64,000 bases of DNA from positions 4,712,001-4,776,000 of the forward strand of contig NZ_CP109178.1 of NCBI RefSeq assembly GCF_036248255.1, in the 5' to 3' direction. This DNA is from Streptomyces sp. NBC_01717. GTDB lineage: Bacteria > Actinomycetota > Actinomycetes > Streptomycetales > Streptomycetaceae. A program made the translations under genes and the position numbers. The stretch's first letter is position 1. The number at the start of each line of letters is the position of its first letter. The notes under the pieces were generated by a model that made no database searches, was not told where the DNA came from, and saw only the letters and a list, made by a program, of their open reading frames with translations. Shown here piece by piece: positions 8,542-17,322 of the stretch.

Positions 8542-11396
8542 GCGTGTTCACGGGCTGGCGTGCCGCCCTCAGGATCGCCCGGCGCGACGCGATGCGGGCC
8601 AAGGGCCGCAGTGCACTGGTCGTCGCGATGATCGCGCTGCCGGTGCTCGGGGTGACGGCCGCCGATGTGACGTACCGCAGCGTGGAGCCGACCCGGGTCG
8701 AAAAGCTGACGGCCTCGATGGGCTCCGCGGACGCGCTGTTCAGCGACCCGGGGATGGGGGCGGGTGCGATCCAGCAGATGCCCGACGGGCAGTCGTACAG
8801 CCCTGCTTCGGAGGACAGCGCGAGGCCGGGCGACGAACCCGTTCCGCCGATCGACATAAGAGCCGCACTCCCCGAAGGCGCGCACGCGATCAGCCTTCAG
8901 TCCGTCCCTGCCACCGTCACCACCAAGTACGGCATCACCACCGCCGACGTCGTCGAGTTCCGGACGTCGGCCCCGATGGCCCGCGGCAAGGTCGCCCTCG
9001 TGCGGGGCGCCTTCCCGCACGGCGACGGCGAGATGGCTGCCACCGAGGCCTTCCTGACCAAGTCGGGGCTGCACGTCGGTTCGCGCACCACTCTGCACGG
9101 CGCCGAGCGCACGTACACCATCACCGGTGTCGTCGAACAGCCCGACGACCTCAAGTCCGCGGCGCTGTACGCCGAGCCGGGGGCGGTCATCGCCCCGTGG
9201 GCGAACACGGCCGAGCACGACAAGAAGGTGCTGCCGCCGAACGCCGACTCCAAGAAGTGGCTGGTCAAGGGAGCCGAGGGGGCCGGCGTGAGCTGGTCCG
9301 ACGTGCTCGCCGCCAACGCGCGTGGCGTCCTCGTCGTGTCCCGGCAGGTGGTCCTGGACCCGCCGCCGGACTCCGAGGTCCCGATGGCCCGGTCCATGAG
9401 CGGCAGCTCGTACGGCGGCTCCGAGGAGCTCAGCGCGGCGCTGATCACCGTGGTCGCCATGGCCGTCCTGGAGCTCGTGCTGCTCGCCGGACCGGCCTTC
9501 GCGGTCGGCGCCCGCCGCTCCCGCCGCCAACTCGGCCTCGTCGGTACGTGCGGTGGCGACCGGCGCCATGTCCGGGCCGTGGTGCTCTCCGGTGGGCTGG
9601 TGCTCGGCGGCGTCGGTGCCGTGGCCGGTGTCGCGGCCGGATTCGCGCTCACGGCGGTGTTCCGCCCGGTGATCGAGGGCTGGGCCGGAAACCGCTTCGG
9701 ATCGCTGGCCGTCCACCCGTCGGAGCTGCTGATCATTGCCGTGATCGGCCTGGTCACCGGTCTGCTGGCAGCGCTCGTACCCGCGATCGTGGCGAGCCGG
9801 CAATCCGTGCTGGAGTCGCTCAGCGGCCGCCGCGGCATCCGCCGCAGCTCCCGGGTACTGCCGGTGCTGGGCTCCATCATCCTGCTGATCGGCATCGCGG
9901 TCGCGGTCTACGGCGGCACCAGCGGCAACTCGACACTGGTCGCCGGCGGGTCGGTCGTCGCCGAACTCGGCCTGCTCGGCTGCATCCCGGTGATCGTCGG
10001 CTTCCTCGGACGGCTCGGCCGCAGGCTGCCGCTTTCCCCGCGGATGGCGTTGCGCGACGCGGCCCGCAACCGGGGGCGTACGGCCCCCGCGGTCGCGGCC
10101 GTGATGGCAGCCGTCGCGGGTTCGGTGGCCATCGCCACCTACATGTCCAGCGGCCAGGCCGAGTCGGAGTTCGAATACACCGCGAACCTCACCCCGGGCA
10201 CGGTCGCGCTCGTCGCCTTCGACGGCAAGGCGGCCGACCGGCTCCCGCTCGCCCGCGCCGCCGTCGAACGCAACCTCGCCGTCACCGGCGGACACGCCGA
10301 CGTCGGCCGGGTCTGGGCGGGCAGCGACTGCAACGTCTACTACGAGGAGGAGGACGGCTGCGGCTCGGTCGAGCTGATCAAGCCCGCCGGCAAGGGCCAC
10401 TCCTGCCCGCTCGTCGGCAAGGGCGCCAAGAAACTCGCCGCGAGCCTCTCCGCCGAAGAGCACAAAAGGCTGATGCGGTCCCCCGCCTGCCTGGACGAGC
10501 TCATGTACGCGAGCCCGTTCATCGGCATGGCGGACGGCGTCGTCCTGGGCGACGCCAAGTTCCTCTCCACCTATGTGAAGCTCCAGGACCCCGCGGCCGC
10601 CAACGCCCTGGAGGCCGGCACACCCGTGCTGCTCAACCCGGCGTACGCGAAGAACGGCGAGGTCACCCTCAAGGCCGTCCACAGGTACAGCGACCGCGAC
10701 AAGAAGAACCGCAAGCTGCACCCGGGCAAGGCCGAAACCCGCACCGACCGGCTGAAGGTGTATCAGGCACCCGAGCAGTACGCCACCACACCCGGGGTCC
10801 GCATGATCCTGCCCCTGCAGACAGCGGAACGGCTCGGTCTGCACACCGAGATGAACGGCAGTGTCTACGCGGTCGCCCATGAGCCGACGGACAGCGAGGA
10901 CCAACGGGTCTCGGCGGCGGTCGAAGTGGCCGGCGGCGGGATCTATCTCCAGTCGGAGACGGGTCCGTCCGGGCGGCAGGACACGATCCTGCTGTTCCTC
11001 TCCCTGTTCGCCGGTGTGGTGACCCTGGGCGCGGCCGCGATCGCGACCGGTCTCGCCAAGGCCGACGCGGAGGCGGACCTCACCACGCTCAGCGCGGTGG
11101 GCGCACCCCCACGCGTACGGCGCACCCTCTCCGGTTTCCAGTGCCTGGTCGTCGCGCTCACCGGCGTCCTGCTCGGCACGGCAGCCGGTCTGGTGCCCGC
11201 GGTGGCGCTCCGGCTCATCGATCTGCGTGAGGCCGTGAAGAACATGCGGGCGCAGCCGATGGAATCCGCCTACACCCCGATCGTGCTGCCGTGGACGACC
11301 ATCGGGTTGCTGGCCGTGGTGGTGCCGTTGCTGGCCGGGCTGGGTGCGGCGGCGTTCACCCGCTCACGGCAGACCGTGGCGCGCCGGGCCGGGTGA
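8538..11396 (+). CDS. FtsX-family ABC transporter permease
   Basis: A 952-residue permease. After a cytoplasmic start and TM1 (about 25-45, SALVVAMIALPVLGV) comes a first large extracytoplasmic region. A block of helices follows near 310-450 (ALITVVAMAVLELVLLAG and VVLSGGLVLGGVGAVAG, among others) and another at about 480-560. A second extracytoplasmic domain spans about 560-810. The last helices are near 815-945 (TILLFLSLFAGVVTLGAAA). This is the duplicated FtsX arrangement of large actinobacterial exporters. The second outside domain holds several cysteines (SDCNVYYEEEDGCGS, HSCPL, SPACLDE), which may form disulfides. The start GTG overlaps the ATPase stop. The substrate is unknown; lipids, lipoproteins or antimicrobial peptides are usual for the family. 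Confidence 0.88.
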   Translation: MSVFTGWRAALRIARRDAMRAKGRSALVVAMIALPVLGVTAADVTYRSVEPTRVEKLTASMGSADALFSDPGMGAGAIQQMPDGQSYSPASEDSARPGDEPVPPIDIRAALPEGAHAISLQSVPATVTTKYGITTADVVEFRTSAPMARGKVALVRGAFPHGDGEMAATEAFLTKSGLHVGSRTTLHGAERTYTITGVVEQPDDLKSAALYAEPGAVIAPWANTAEHDKKVLPPNADSKKWLVKGAEGAGVSWSDVLAANARGVLVVSRQVVLDPPPDSEVPMARSMSGSSYGGSEELSAALITVVAMAVLELVLLAGPAFAVGARRSRRQLGLVGTCGGDRRHVRAVVLSGGLVLGGVGAVAGVAAGFALTAVFRPVIEGWAGNRFGSLAVHPSELLIIAVIGLVTGLLAALVPAIVASRQSVLESLSGRRGIRRSSRVLPVLGSIILLIGIAVAVYGGTSGNSTLVAGGSVVAELGLLGCIPVIVGFLGRLGRRLPLSPRMALRDAARNRGRTAPAVAAVMAAVAGSVAIATYMSSGQAESEFEYTANLTPGTVALVAFDGKAADRLPLARAAVERNLAVTGGHADVGRVWAGSDCNVYYEEEDGCGSVELIKPAGKGHSCPLVGKGAKKLAASLSAEEHKRLMRSPACLDELMYASPFIGMADGVVLGDAKFLSTYVKLQDPAAANALEAGTPVLLNPAYAKNGEVTLKAVHRYSDRDKKNRKLHPGKAETRTDRLKVYQAPEQYATTPGVRMILPLQTAERLGLHTEMNGSVYAVAHEPTDSEDQRVSAAVEVAGGGIYLQSETGPSGRQDTILLFLSLFAGVVTLGAAAIATGLAKADAEADLTTLSAVGAPPRVRRTLSGFQCLVVALTGVLLGTAAGLVPAVALRLIDLREAVKNMRAQPMESAYTPIVLPWTTIGLLAVVVPLLAGLGAAAFTRSRQTVARRAG

Positions 11397-11530
11397 CGCG
11401 CGGCCGGACACCGCGGTCGAAGGCTGATTGCGGGGCTGACCGGGCGGTTTCGTTGCCCCCGAGAATGGTGGATCAACCGTAATCGGGGGCACCACCCTGT
11501 TGAACAGCACGTGTGCGAGACAATGGCGGC

Positions 11531-12079
11531 ATGGAGATGCCGAGGAATGAACGGTCGCACGAGCACCCCCAAGTCCTCGTAGTGGGACAGGACGGCATGG
11601 CGATCGGCGGCGGCGGTGGCACTGACGACGAATCGCGTGAGGTCCCGGTGACAGAAATGGTCGAACAGCCCGCGAAGGTCATGCGCATCGGCAGCATGAT
11701 CAAGCAGCTCCTGGAAGAGGTCAGGGCGGCTCCTCTCGACGAGGCGAGCCGGGTCCGGCTCAAGGAGATCCACGCAAGCTCCGTCAAGGAGCTGGAGGAC
11801 GGCCTCGCGCCGGAGCTGGTGGAGGAGCTCGAACGACTCTCCCTGCCGTTCACGGAGGAGTCGGTCCCCTCCGAAGCCGAACTCCGGATTGCACAGGCCC
11901 AGTTGGTGGGCTGGCTGGAGGGTCTCTTCCACGGCATCCAGACCGCACTGTTCGCCCAGCAGATGGCGGCCCGCGCGCAGTTGGAACAGATGCGCCGCGC
12001 GCTTCCGCCGGGCAGCGGTCACGAGGACGACGACGGCTCGGACCCGCACGGAGCGATCCGATCGGGCCCGTACCTGTAA
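11531..12079 (+). CDS. bpa: bacterial proteasome activator Bpa/PafE
   Basis: A 182-residue protein matching the DUF2587 family, known as the bacterial proteasome activator (Bpa, PafE) in Mycobacterium. The core is helical (KVMRIGSMIKQLLEEVRAAPL, HASSVKELEDGLAPELVEEL, QAQLVGWLEGLFHGIQTALFAQQMAARAQLEQM). The last four residues are GPYL, a form of the C-terminal gate-opening motif that docks into the 20S proteasome ring. The protein forms a dodecameric ring and feeds unfolded proteins to the proteasome without ATP. I chose the ATG at 11531, since the family starts shortly before this point; a GTG at 11513 is also in frame. The proteasome genes themselves are not in the window. Confidence 0.88.
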   Translation: MEMPRNERSHEHPQVLVVGQDGMAIGGGGGTDDESREVPVTEMVEQPAKVMRIGSMIKQLLEEVRAAPLDEASRVRLKEIHASSVKELEDGLAPELVEELERLSLPFTEESVPSEAELRIAQAQLVGWLEGLFHGIQTALFAQQMAARAQLEQMRRALPPGSGHEDDDGSDPHGAIRSGPYL

Positions 12080-12130
12080 GGGCCGTACGCCGGTTTTTCT
12101 GCACCTCAATCTCATCCACGTACATACGAA

Positions 12131-12170
12131 CAGCGGGCCCGGCACACAGGAGCGTGTGCCGGGCCCGCTG
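12131..12170. terminator. bidirectional terminator between bpa and the quinone oxidoreductase gene
   Basis: A perfect 17-bp stem (12131-12147 with 12154-12170) encloses a 6-base loop. It sits between two convergent genes and can serve both. Confidence 0.85.
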
Positions 12171-12185
12171 TGTCTCCGGCTGCGT

Positions 12186-13172
12186 TCAGGCCGCCGGCGT
12201 GCGCAGGAGCACCTTGCCGATGTGGGTGCTGGACTCCAGCACCCGGTGGGCCTCCGCGGCGTCCGACATCGGCAGCGTACGGTCCACGATCGGCTGGACC
12301 ACGCCACTGCCGATCAGCGGCCACACATGCTCGCGCACGGCGGCGACGATGGCAGCCTTCTCGGCGAGCGGACGGCCGCGCAGGGACGTTGCGGTGATCG
12401 CGGCGCGCTTGTTCAGCAGAGCGCCCAGATTGAGATCGCCCTTGACGCCACCCTGCAGGCCGATGATGGCGAGCCTGCCGTTGACCGCGAGCGCCTTCAC
12501 ATTCCGGTCCAGGTACTTCGCACCGACGATGTCGAGGATGACGTCCGCGCCCGCCCCGTCCGTCGCCTTGCTCAGTTCCTCGACGAAGTCCTGCTCCCGG
12601 TAGTCGATCAGAATGTCGGCTCCGAGCTCCGCGCACCGCGCCAGCTTCTCGGGACCGCCCGCGGTCACCGCGACCCGTGCGCCCACGGCCTTGGCGAGCT
12701 GGATCGCCATCGTGCCGATACCGCTGGAGCCTCCGTGCACCAACAGCGTCTCGCCGGGGCGCAGATGGGCCACCATGAACACGTTCGACCAGACCGTGGC
12801 CGTCACCTCGGGCAGCGCCGCGGCCATCACCGGATCGATGCCGTCCGGCACGGGCAGCAACTGCCCGGCAGGTACGGCGACCTTCTCCGCGTAACCGCCG
12901 CCCGCGAGCAGCGCACACACCGCGTCGCCGACCGACCAGCCGGTGACACCGGGGCCGACCTCCGCGATCCGGCCGGCGCATTCCAGACCGGGGTACGGGG
13001 ACGCGCCGGGCGGTGGGTTGTAGAAGCCCTGCCGCTGCAGAACATCGGCGCGGTTGACCGCGCTGGACACGACCTCGACGAGGACCTCGCCCTCGCCGGG
13101 TACGGGATCGGGGACCTCGGCCCATACGAGCGCCTCGGGGCCACCGGGTGCGGGGATTGTGATCGCATGCAT
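12186..13172 (-). CDS. NADPH:quinone oxidoreductase (zeta-crystallin type)
   Basis: A 328-residue medium-chain dehydrogenase/reductase of the quinone-oxidoreductase class. The N-terminal GroES-like domain has SSAVNRADVLQRQGFYNPP and PGLECAGRI. The Rossmann fold has VHGGSSGIGTMAIQLAKA and binds NADPH (the AVTAGGPEKL loop). The zinc ligands of alcohol dehydrogenases are absent, as expected for this class, which reduces quinones or enones in the cytoplasm. It ends next to a strong terminator shared with bpa. The start codon is ATG at 13172, and the gene lies 148 bases downstream of the K+ channel gene on the same strand, so weak read-through from the moeA operon is possible. Confidence 0.88.
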   Translation of the reverse strand: MHAITIPAPGGPEALVWAEVPDPVPGEGEVLVEVVSSAVNRADVLQRQGFYNPPPGASPYPGLECAGRIAEVGPGVTGWSVGDAVCALLAGGGYAEKVAVPAGQLLPVPDGIDPVMAAALPEVTATVWSNVFMVAHLRPGETLLVHGGSSGIGTMAIQLAKAVGARVAVTAGGPEKLARCAELGADILIDYREQDFVEELSKATDGAGADVILDIVGAKYLDRNVKALAVNGRLAIIGLQGGVKGDLNLGALLNKRAAITATSLRGRPLAEKAAIVAAVREHVWPLIGSGVVQPIVDRTLPMSDAAEAHRVLESSTHIGKVLLRTPAA

Positions 13173-13320
13173 GGCGGCGAGGCTACTCCGTGGCGGCGGC
13201 GCAACGGGTCGGCGGCGGGGTTACGACACGTCGGGGTCGCCTGCCGTCCGAGGCGGACGACACGTTGCCCGCCTTCCGTCCGAACCACGCGCGACTCACC
13301 GCGGGCGAGTCACCAGACTG

Positions 13321-14415
13321 TCACGCCCCTTGCGGGCGCGGCGTATTCAGTGGCGGGGCGCTGCCCGAGACACGCACGATCGTGATCAGGCGGTCCGTCA
13401 ACTGCAGCGGACTGGCCGCCGGATCGTCGTAACCGATCAGCCGATGGCCGCGCAGCACGCTCACGACCAGATCGTCGGTCTCCCGGACGCTCTTGCCGAC
13501 CTCGGCCTTTATCACCGGCCGTTCGACAAGATCGAGGCCGGTGCCCTGCTGGATGAGATCCTCCATCACCGTGCCCGCACTGGGACTGAGGACGGAGAGG
13601 CCGAGCAGCCGGCCTGCCGCACTGGCGCTGGTGATCACGGCGTCGGCGCCGGACTGCCGCAGCAGCGGAGCGTTCTCCTCCTCGCGGACCGCAGCAACGA
13701 TCTTCGCGCCGCGATTGAGCTGCCGCGCGGTCAGCGTGACCAGCACCGCCGTGTCGTCGCGCTGGGTGGCGATGATGATCTGCCGCGCCTTCTGGATCTC
13801 GGCCCTCAACAGCACATCGCTGCGCGTCGCATCCCCGACGACACCCACGAACCCCTCGGCGTTGGCGGACTCGATCACCTTGGTCGCAGGGTCGACGATC
13901 ACGATCTGTTCCTTCTTCAGACCGGTGGCACAGAGCGTCTGGATCGCCGACCGGCCCTTGGTGCCGAAACCGACGACAACTGTGTGGTCACGCAAGTTGG
14001 TTCTCCAACGGTTCAGCCGGAAGTCCTCCCGGGTCCGCTCCGTCAGGACCTCCAGGGTGGTGCCGACCAGAATGATCAGGAAGAGCACGCGCAGCGGTGT
14101 CACGAGCAGCACATTGGTCAGCCGTGCGCTGTCGCTGTACGGGGTGATGTCGCCGTACCCCGTGGTGGAGAGGGTGACCGTCGAGTAGTAGACGGCGTCC
14201 AGCAGATCCACCGAGCCATCGGCGTCGTCGTGGTAGCCGGAACGGTCGAGCCAGACGATCAGCACCGTGGCGGCCAGGACCAGTATCGCCATCAACAGCC
14301 GCTTGGCGACCTGCCGGAGAGGCCGGTCGACGACTCGGCGCGGAAGCAGGATCCGGGTGGGCACGAGGTGCTCGTCGACCCGCCGGGCCATCGCGTCGTG
14401 GCCGGGAAGTTTCAC
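13321..14415 (-). CDS. potassium channel with RCK/TrkA-N regulatory domain
   Basis: A 364-residue two-helix ion channel. TM1 is near 30-48 (LLMAILVLAATVLIVWL). The pore helix and selectivity filter read YYSTVTLSTTGYGDITP, the K+-selective TxGYG form. TM2 is LTNVLLVTPLRVLFLIILV. A cytoplasmic TrkA-N (RCK) Rossmann domain follows (HTVVVGFGTKGRSAI, IVIVDPAT, GVVGDATRSDVL), then a TrkA-C-like tail. It conducts or gates K+ in response to nucleotide or ions. I chose the GTG at 14415, whose GTGA overlaps the moeA stop (TGA, 14414-14412); a longer frame from 14454 would overlap moeA by 43 bases. The start codon lies inside a perfect parS palindrome. Confidence 0.88.
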   Translation of the reverse strand: MKLPGHDAMARRVDEHLVPTRILLPRRVVDRPLRQVAKRLLMAILVLAATVLIVWLDRSGYHDDADGSVDLLDAVYYSTVTLSTTGYGDITPYSDSARLTNVLLVTPLRVLFLIILVGTTLEVLTERTREDFRLNRWRTNLRDHTVVVGFGTKGRSAIQTLCATGLKKEQIVIVDPATKVIESANAEGFVGVVGDATRSDVLLRAEIQKARQIIIATQRDDTAVLVTLTARQLNRGAKIVAAVREEENAPLLRQSGADAVITSASAAGRLLGLSVLSPSAGTVMEDLIQQGTGLDLVERPVIKAEVGKSVRETDDLVVSVLRGHRLIGYDDPAASPLQLTDRLITIVRVSGSAPPLNTPRPQGA

Positions 14416-14422
14416 GTGAAAC
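14409..14422. promoter_or_regulatory. parS: parS centromere site (ParB binding)
   Basis: The 14-bp palindrome GTTTCACGTGAAAC is the Streptomyces ParB-binding parS consensus without mismatch. It lies across the overlapping stop of moeA and start of the K+ channel gene. Such sites cluster around oriC, consistent with the gene order of the window. Confidence 0.9.
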
Positions 14423-16412
14423 ACCCTTCCGTCCACGGCGTCGCCGAGGCCCACGGCAGATCGAGGATCTCCACCTGGGTGCCGGACCGTACCCCGCCCG
14501 GTGGTACGACGGCCAGCCCGTCGGCGGCGGCGATCCCGCGGAGCATGGCCGGGCCGTTGTAGTGCAGAGGCACTACGTGCTCGACGCCGGCACCCGCCTC
14601 GTTACCGGCCGGGCTGCCGGCACGCTGAGCCGATCCGACCCGATGGACGACGGGGACCAAGCGGGTGTCGTGCGGGTGGCCGTGCACCTCGTCGCGTACG
14701 ACGACCCGGTACGGCTCCTCCGGTGCGCGGCCGCCCAGCCCACGCAGGAGAGGCTCGGCGAGCGTGAGGAGACCGGAGACGGCGGCGAGCGGGTTGCCGG
14801 GCAGCCCGACGAGATACGGGCCACCGGAAGGCAGCCGGGCCAGCAGCATCGGGTGGCCGGGGCGTACGGCGACGCCGTCGACCAGCAGCCCGGCACCGAT
14901 CTTGGCCAGGACCGGGTGGACATGATCGACCGGACCCGCCGCAGTGCCCCCGGTGGTGATGACAAGGTCCGCCTCGGAGGTGGTGAGGGCGTGCTGAAGC
15001 GCCTCCGCGTCGTCGCCGAGACGGCGCGGGGCGGAGACCTCGGCGCCCAGGGCCCGCAGCCAGGGTCCGATCATGGGGCCCAGAGCGTCCCGGATCAGCC
15101 CGTCGTGCGGCAGACCCGCGGTGAGCAGCTCGTCCCCTAGGACGAGGACGTCGACGCGCGGGCGGGGGACCGTCACCAACTCGTCGTATCCGGCAGCGGC
15201 GGACAGCCCGAGGACAGCCGGCGTCACCAGGATCCCGGCGGGCAGCAGTTGATCACCGGAACGGCACTCCTGGCCGCGCGGACGGATGTCCTGCCCGGGG
15301 ACCACCTGCCGTTGTGCGTACAACAGCCCCTTGGCCTCGTCCACATGGGCGTGTTCGCTCCGGATCACGGCAGTGGCATTCGCCGGGATGCGGGCGCCTG
15401 TGGCGATCCGTACGCCCTCACCGTCGGGGAGCGGGGCCGGGGCGCTGTGCCCGGCGAGGATGCCCAGCTCTCCGTTCCCGCTCTCGCTCCTGCCGAGAGC
15501 CCAGGGGCCAGGTCCGGCGACGACCCAGCCGTCCATGGCGGACGTGTCGAACGACGGCAGATCGGTGAGCGCGGCCAGGGGTTCAGCCAGCACGTGTCCG
15601 AGAGCCCGGTCGAGGGAGAGCCGCTGGGTACGGGGGGCGGCACCGCGCCCGGCCCGCGCGGCGAGAGCACGGGCCTCACGCCAGGCGGTCGCCTGTCCGC
15701 GCCGGTCCCGAGCGGGGGCCAGACCGGAACTCCGGCCGGAATCGTGACCGGTACCGTTGCCGGGCTTCCGGTCGAGGCTGTGACCGGGGCTCCGGTCATC
15801 GCTGTGCCCGGGACTGCAGTCAGAACTCTGGCGAGGACTGACCCCGGAACTACCGGCGCTGAGGCTGGGGCCGGGTCCGTGTTCGGTGCTCTGACCGGAA
15901 GTCTCACCAGCGCTCTGTCGGGGGCTCTGCACCGAGGCCCTGACCTGGGGCTGCGACTGAGCCACGAATCGAGGCTCACGCGAGGACTGCCCCGCAACCA
16001 GCGCAAGAGCCTGATCGACGGCACGGTCCTCCTCGGCGGCATGGGCTGCGTCGGCGGCGCGGGCCTGCTCGGCGGCATGGGCTGCGTCGGCCGCCGGGGG
16101 CACATCGGCAGTACGGGTCACGTCGGCCGCCCGGGGCACATCGGCAGCACGGGTCACCTCCGCTACCGGGGCTTGCTCATCGCCGTGAGCCACCCCGGCC
16201 ACCCGGCCCGCCTCCGTCGAGCGGGTCTGCTCGACGGCACCGGCTTCCCTCTCGGCGCTGGTCAACCCGACCGCCCAGGCCACAGCGTCTTCCGGCGGAG
16301 TGCCCGCGGCGGCATGCTCAGCCGTCGGAGGCCTGCTCCCCGGATCCGGCACAGGCCCCGGTGCCCGCTCCGCCGCCGGGCCGCCTTCGGCCCTGCGCTG
16401 GTACGCCGTCAT
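14412..16412 (-). CDS. moeA: molybdopterin molybdenumtransferase MoeA with long repetitive N-terminus
   Basis: A 666-residue protein whose last 410 or so residues are MoeA: TQRLSLDRALGHVLAEPL, LPSFDTSAMDGWVV, IRPRGQECRSGDQLL, the MoCF domain motif TTGGTAAGPVDHVHPVL and LPGNPLAAVSGLL. MoeA inserts molybdenum into adenylated molybdopterin. The first 250 residues are unusual: low-complexity Ala/Glu/Asp/Ser/Gln sequence including a 12-residue periodic repeat (about 85-135), encoded by 36-bp near-identical units. Ordinary MoeA proteins are near 400 residues. The ATG at 16412 overlaps the MobA-like stop by four bases, which supports the long form; otherwise an internal start would be assumed. The stop overlaps the K+ channel start within parS. 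Confidence 0.85.
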   Translation of the reverse strand: MTAYQRRAEGGPAAERAPGPVPDPGSRPPTAEHAAAGTPPEDAVAWAVGLTSAEREAGAVEQTRSTEAGRVAGVAHGDEQAPVAEVTRAADVPRAADVTRTADVPPAADAAHAAEQARAADAAHAAEEDRAVDQALALVAGQSSREPRFVAQSQPQVRASVQSPRQSAGETSGQSTEHGPGPSLSAGSSGVSPRQSSDCSPGHSDDRSPGHSLDRKPGNGTGHDSGRSSGLAPARDRRGQATAWREARALAARAGRGAAPRTQRLSLDRALGHVLAEPLAALTDLPSFDTSAMDGWVVAGPGPWALGRSESGNGELGILAGHSAPAPLPDGEGVRIATGARIPANATAVIRSEHAHVDEAKGLLYAQRQVVPGQDIRPRGQECRSGDQLLPAGILVTPAVLGLSAAAGYDELVTVPRPRVDVLVLGDELLTAGLPHDGLIRDALGPMIGPWLRALGAEVSAPRRLGDDAEALQHALTTSEADLVITTGGTAAGPVDHVHPVLAKIGAGLLVDGVAVRPGHPMLLARLPSGGPYLVGLPGNPLAAVSGLLTLAEPLLRGLGGRAPEEPYRVVVRDEVHGHPHDTRLVPVVHRVGSAQRAGSPAGNEAGAGVEHVVPLHYNGPAMLRGIAAADGLAVVPPGGVRSGTQVEILDLPWASATPWTEGCFT
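16032..16173. repeat. 36-bp periodic repeat inside the moeA N-terminal coding region
   Basis: Near-identical units recur every 36 bases: CTCGGCGGCATGGGCTGCG at 16032 and 16068, and CACATCGGCA...ACGGGTCAC at 16101 and 16137. One unit encodes 12 residues rich in Ala, Asp and Val/His. Unit number is likely to vary by slippage. Confidence 0.7.
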
Positions 16413-17257
16413 GGCGTCTCGGCCTCGTCCGCCCAGCGGAGGGCGAGCGCGGTCGCCTTGCGAGCAGCCTCTGCCACCGCCTCGGGTCCGCCCCCGCCGT
16501 CACCCGCCTTCGCCGCCGCGTACCCGACCAGAAACGTCGTCAGGGGCGCGGCGGGCCGGGCGACACCGTGGGCGGCATCGCGGGCGAGATCGAGCAGGAC
16601 GCCGGTGTCGACGTCGAGTTCGATGCCCAGTTCGTTCTTGACTGCGGTGATCCATTCGTCCAGCACGGTCCCATGCTCTCTGATACGGGCCCGGGCTGTG
16701 GCAATGTCTTCCCAGGTGTCGCAGTCGAACGAGGCGAGCGGACCCGCCTCGACGCGGGCGAGGTCCAGTTCGTGTGTCAGCAACCGCAGCGGCAGTCCGG
16801 CCAGACCACCGTGCTCGGTGGCGAGCAGAGCCAGCTCGCGGCGGAGCGGTTCGGCGCGGTAGACCGCGACCAAGGGCTGGTCCCGGCCGTCCTGATCGAC
16901 GCACAGGGCCCCGTCGCGGCCCCCGTGCCCGGCGGCGGCCAGCAGCGCCTCGACCGTGCTCTCCCCCAGGAACGGGAGGTCGGCGGAGAGTACGAGCACG
17001 CGCTCCGCGCTCGTATGCCGTACCCCGGCGCCGAGTGCCGCCAACGGGCCCCCGCCCTGCGGCTCTTCGCGTGTCCAGGTCACAGCGCGCGGGGTGGGCC
17101 GCCGACCGCCCACCACGACAGTGGTGGCGGCATCGGTGCAGGCCGCGAGCACCCGGTCGAGCAGTGCCCGGCCACCGACCCGAACGGCCGGCTTGTCGGC
17201 ACCCCCGAGGCGCTTGGCGGCCCCTCCGGCAAGAACGATGGCGTCATACGCGGTCAT
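16409..17257 (-). CDS. mobA: MobA-like nucleotidyltransferase with DUF6457-type C-terminal domain
   Basis: A 282-residue protein. The first 185 or so residues are a MobA-type NTP transferase: AIVLAGGAAKRLGGADKPAV is the nucleotide loop, VLVLSADLPFL holds the metal-binding Asp, and DQPLVAVYRAEPL is also typical. It should attach GMP (or CMP) to molybdopterin. The C-terminal part (about 190-280: TVLDEWITAVKNELGIEL and a helix running to LRWADE) matches the small domain often fused or adjacent to actinobacterial MobA proteins. The ATG at 17257 gives the canonical MTAYDAIVLAGG start; the longer frame to 17476 overlaps bkdC. The gene overlaps moeA by four bases, so the two act in one molybdenum-cofactor operon. 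Confidence 0.83.
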   Translation of the reverse strand: MTAYDAIVLAGGAAKRLGGADKPAVRVGGRALLDRVLAACTDAATTVVVGGRRPTPRAVTWTREEPQGGGPLAALGAGVRHTSAERVLVLSADLPFLGESTVEALLAAAGHGGRDGALCVDQDGRDQPLVAVYRAEPLRRELALLATEHGGLAGLPLRLLTHELDLARVEAGPLASFDCDTWEDIATARARIREHGTVLDEWITAVKNELGIELDVDTGVLLDLARDAAHGVARPAAPLTTFLVGYAAAKAGDGGGGPEAVAEAARKATALALRWADEAETP

Positions 17258-17322
17258 GCCTCGAGTATGCGTGCCATACGCCCCTGTCGAACCTCCCCGC
17301 CCTCTCCCTCCTCGTCTTCCTC

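Noticed and set aside
8433..10904. 823-residue minus-strand frame opposite the FtsX permease gene
   Set aside because: Same reason: antisense of a well supported coding region, low-complexity composition and no family motifs.
16032..16173. CRISPR-like spacing of 36 bp in the moeA repeats
   Set aside because: Units are contiguous, in frame and coding, with no unique spacers or cas genes.
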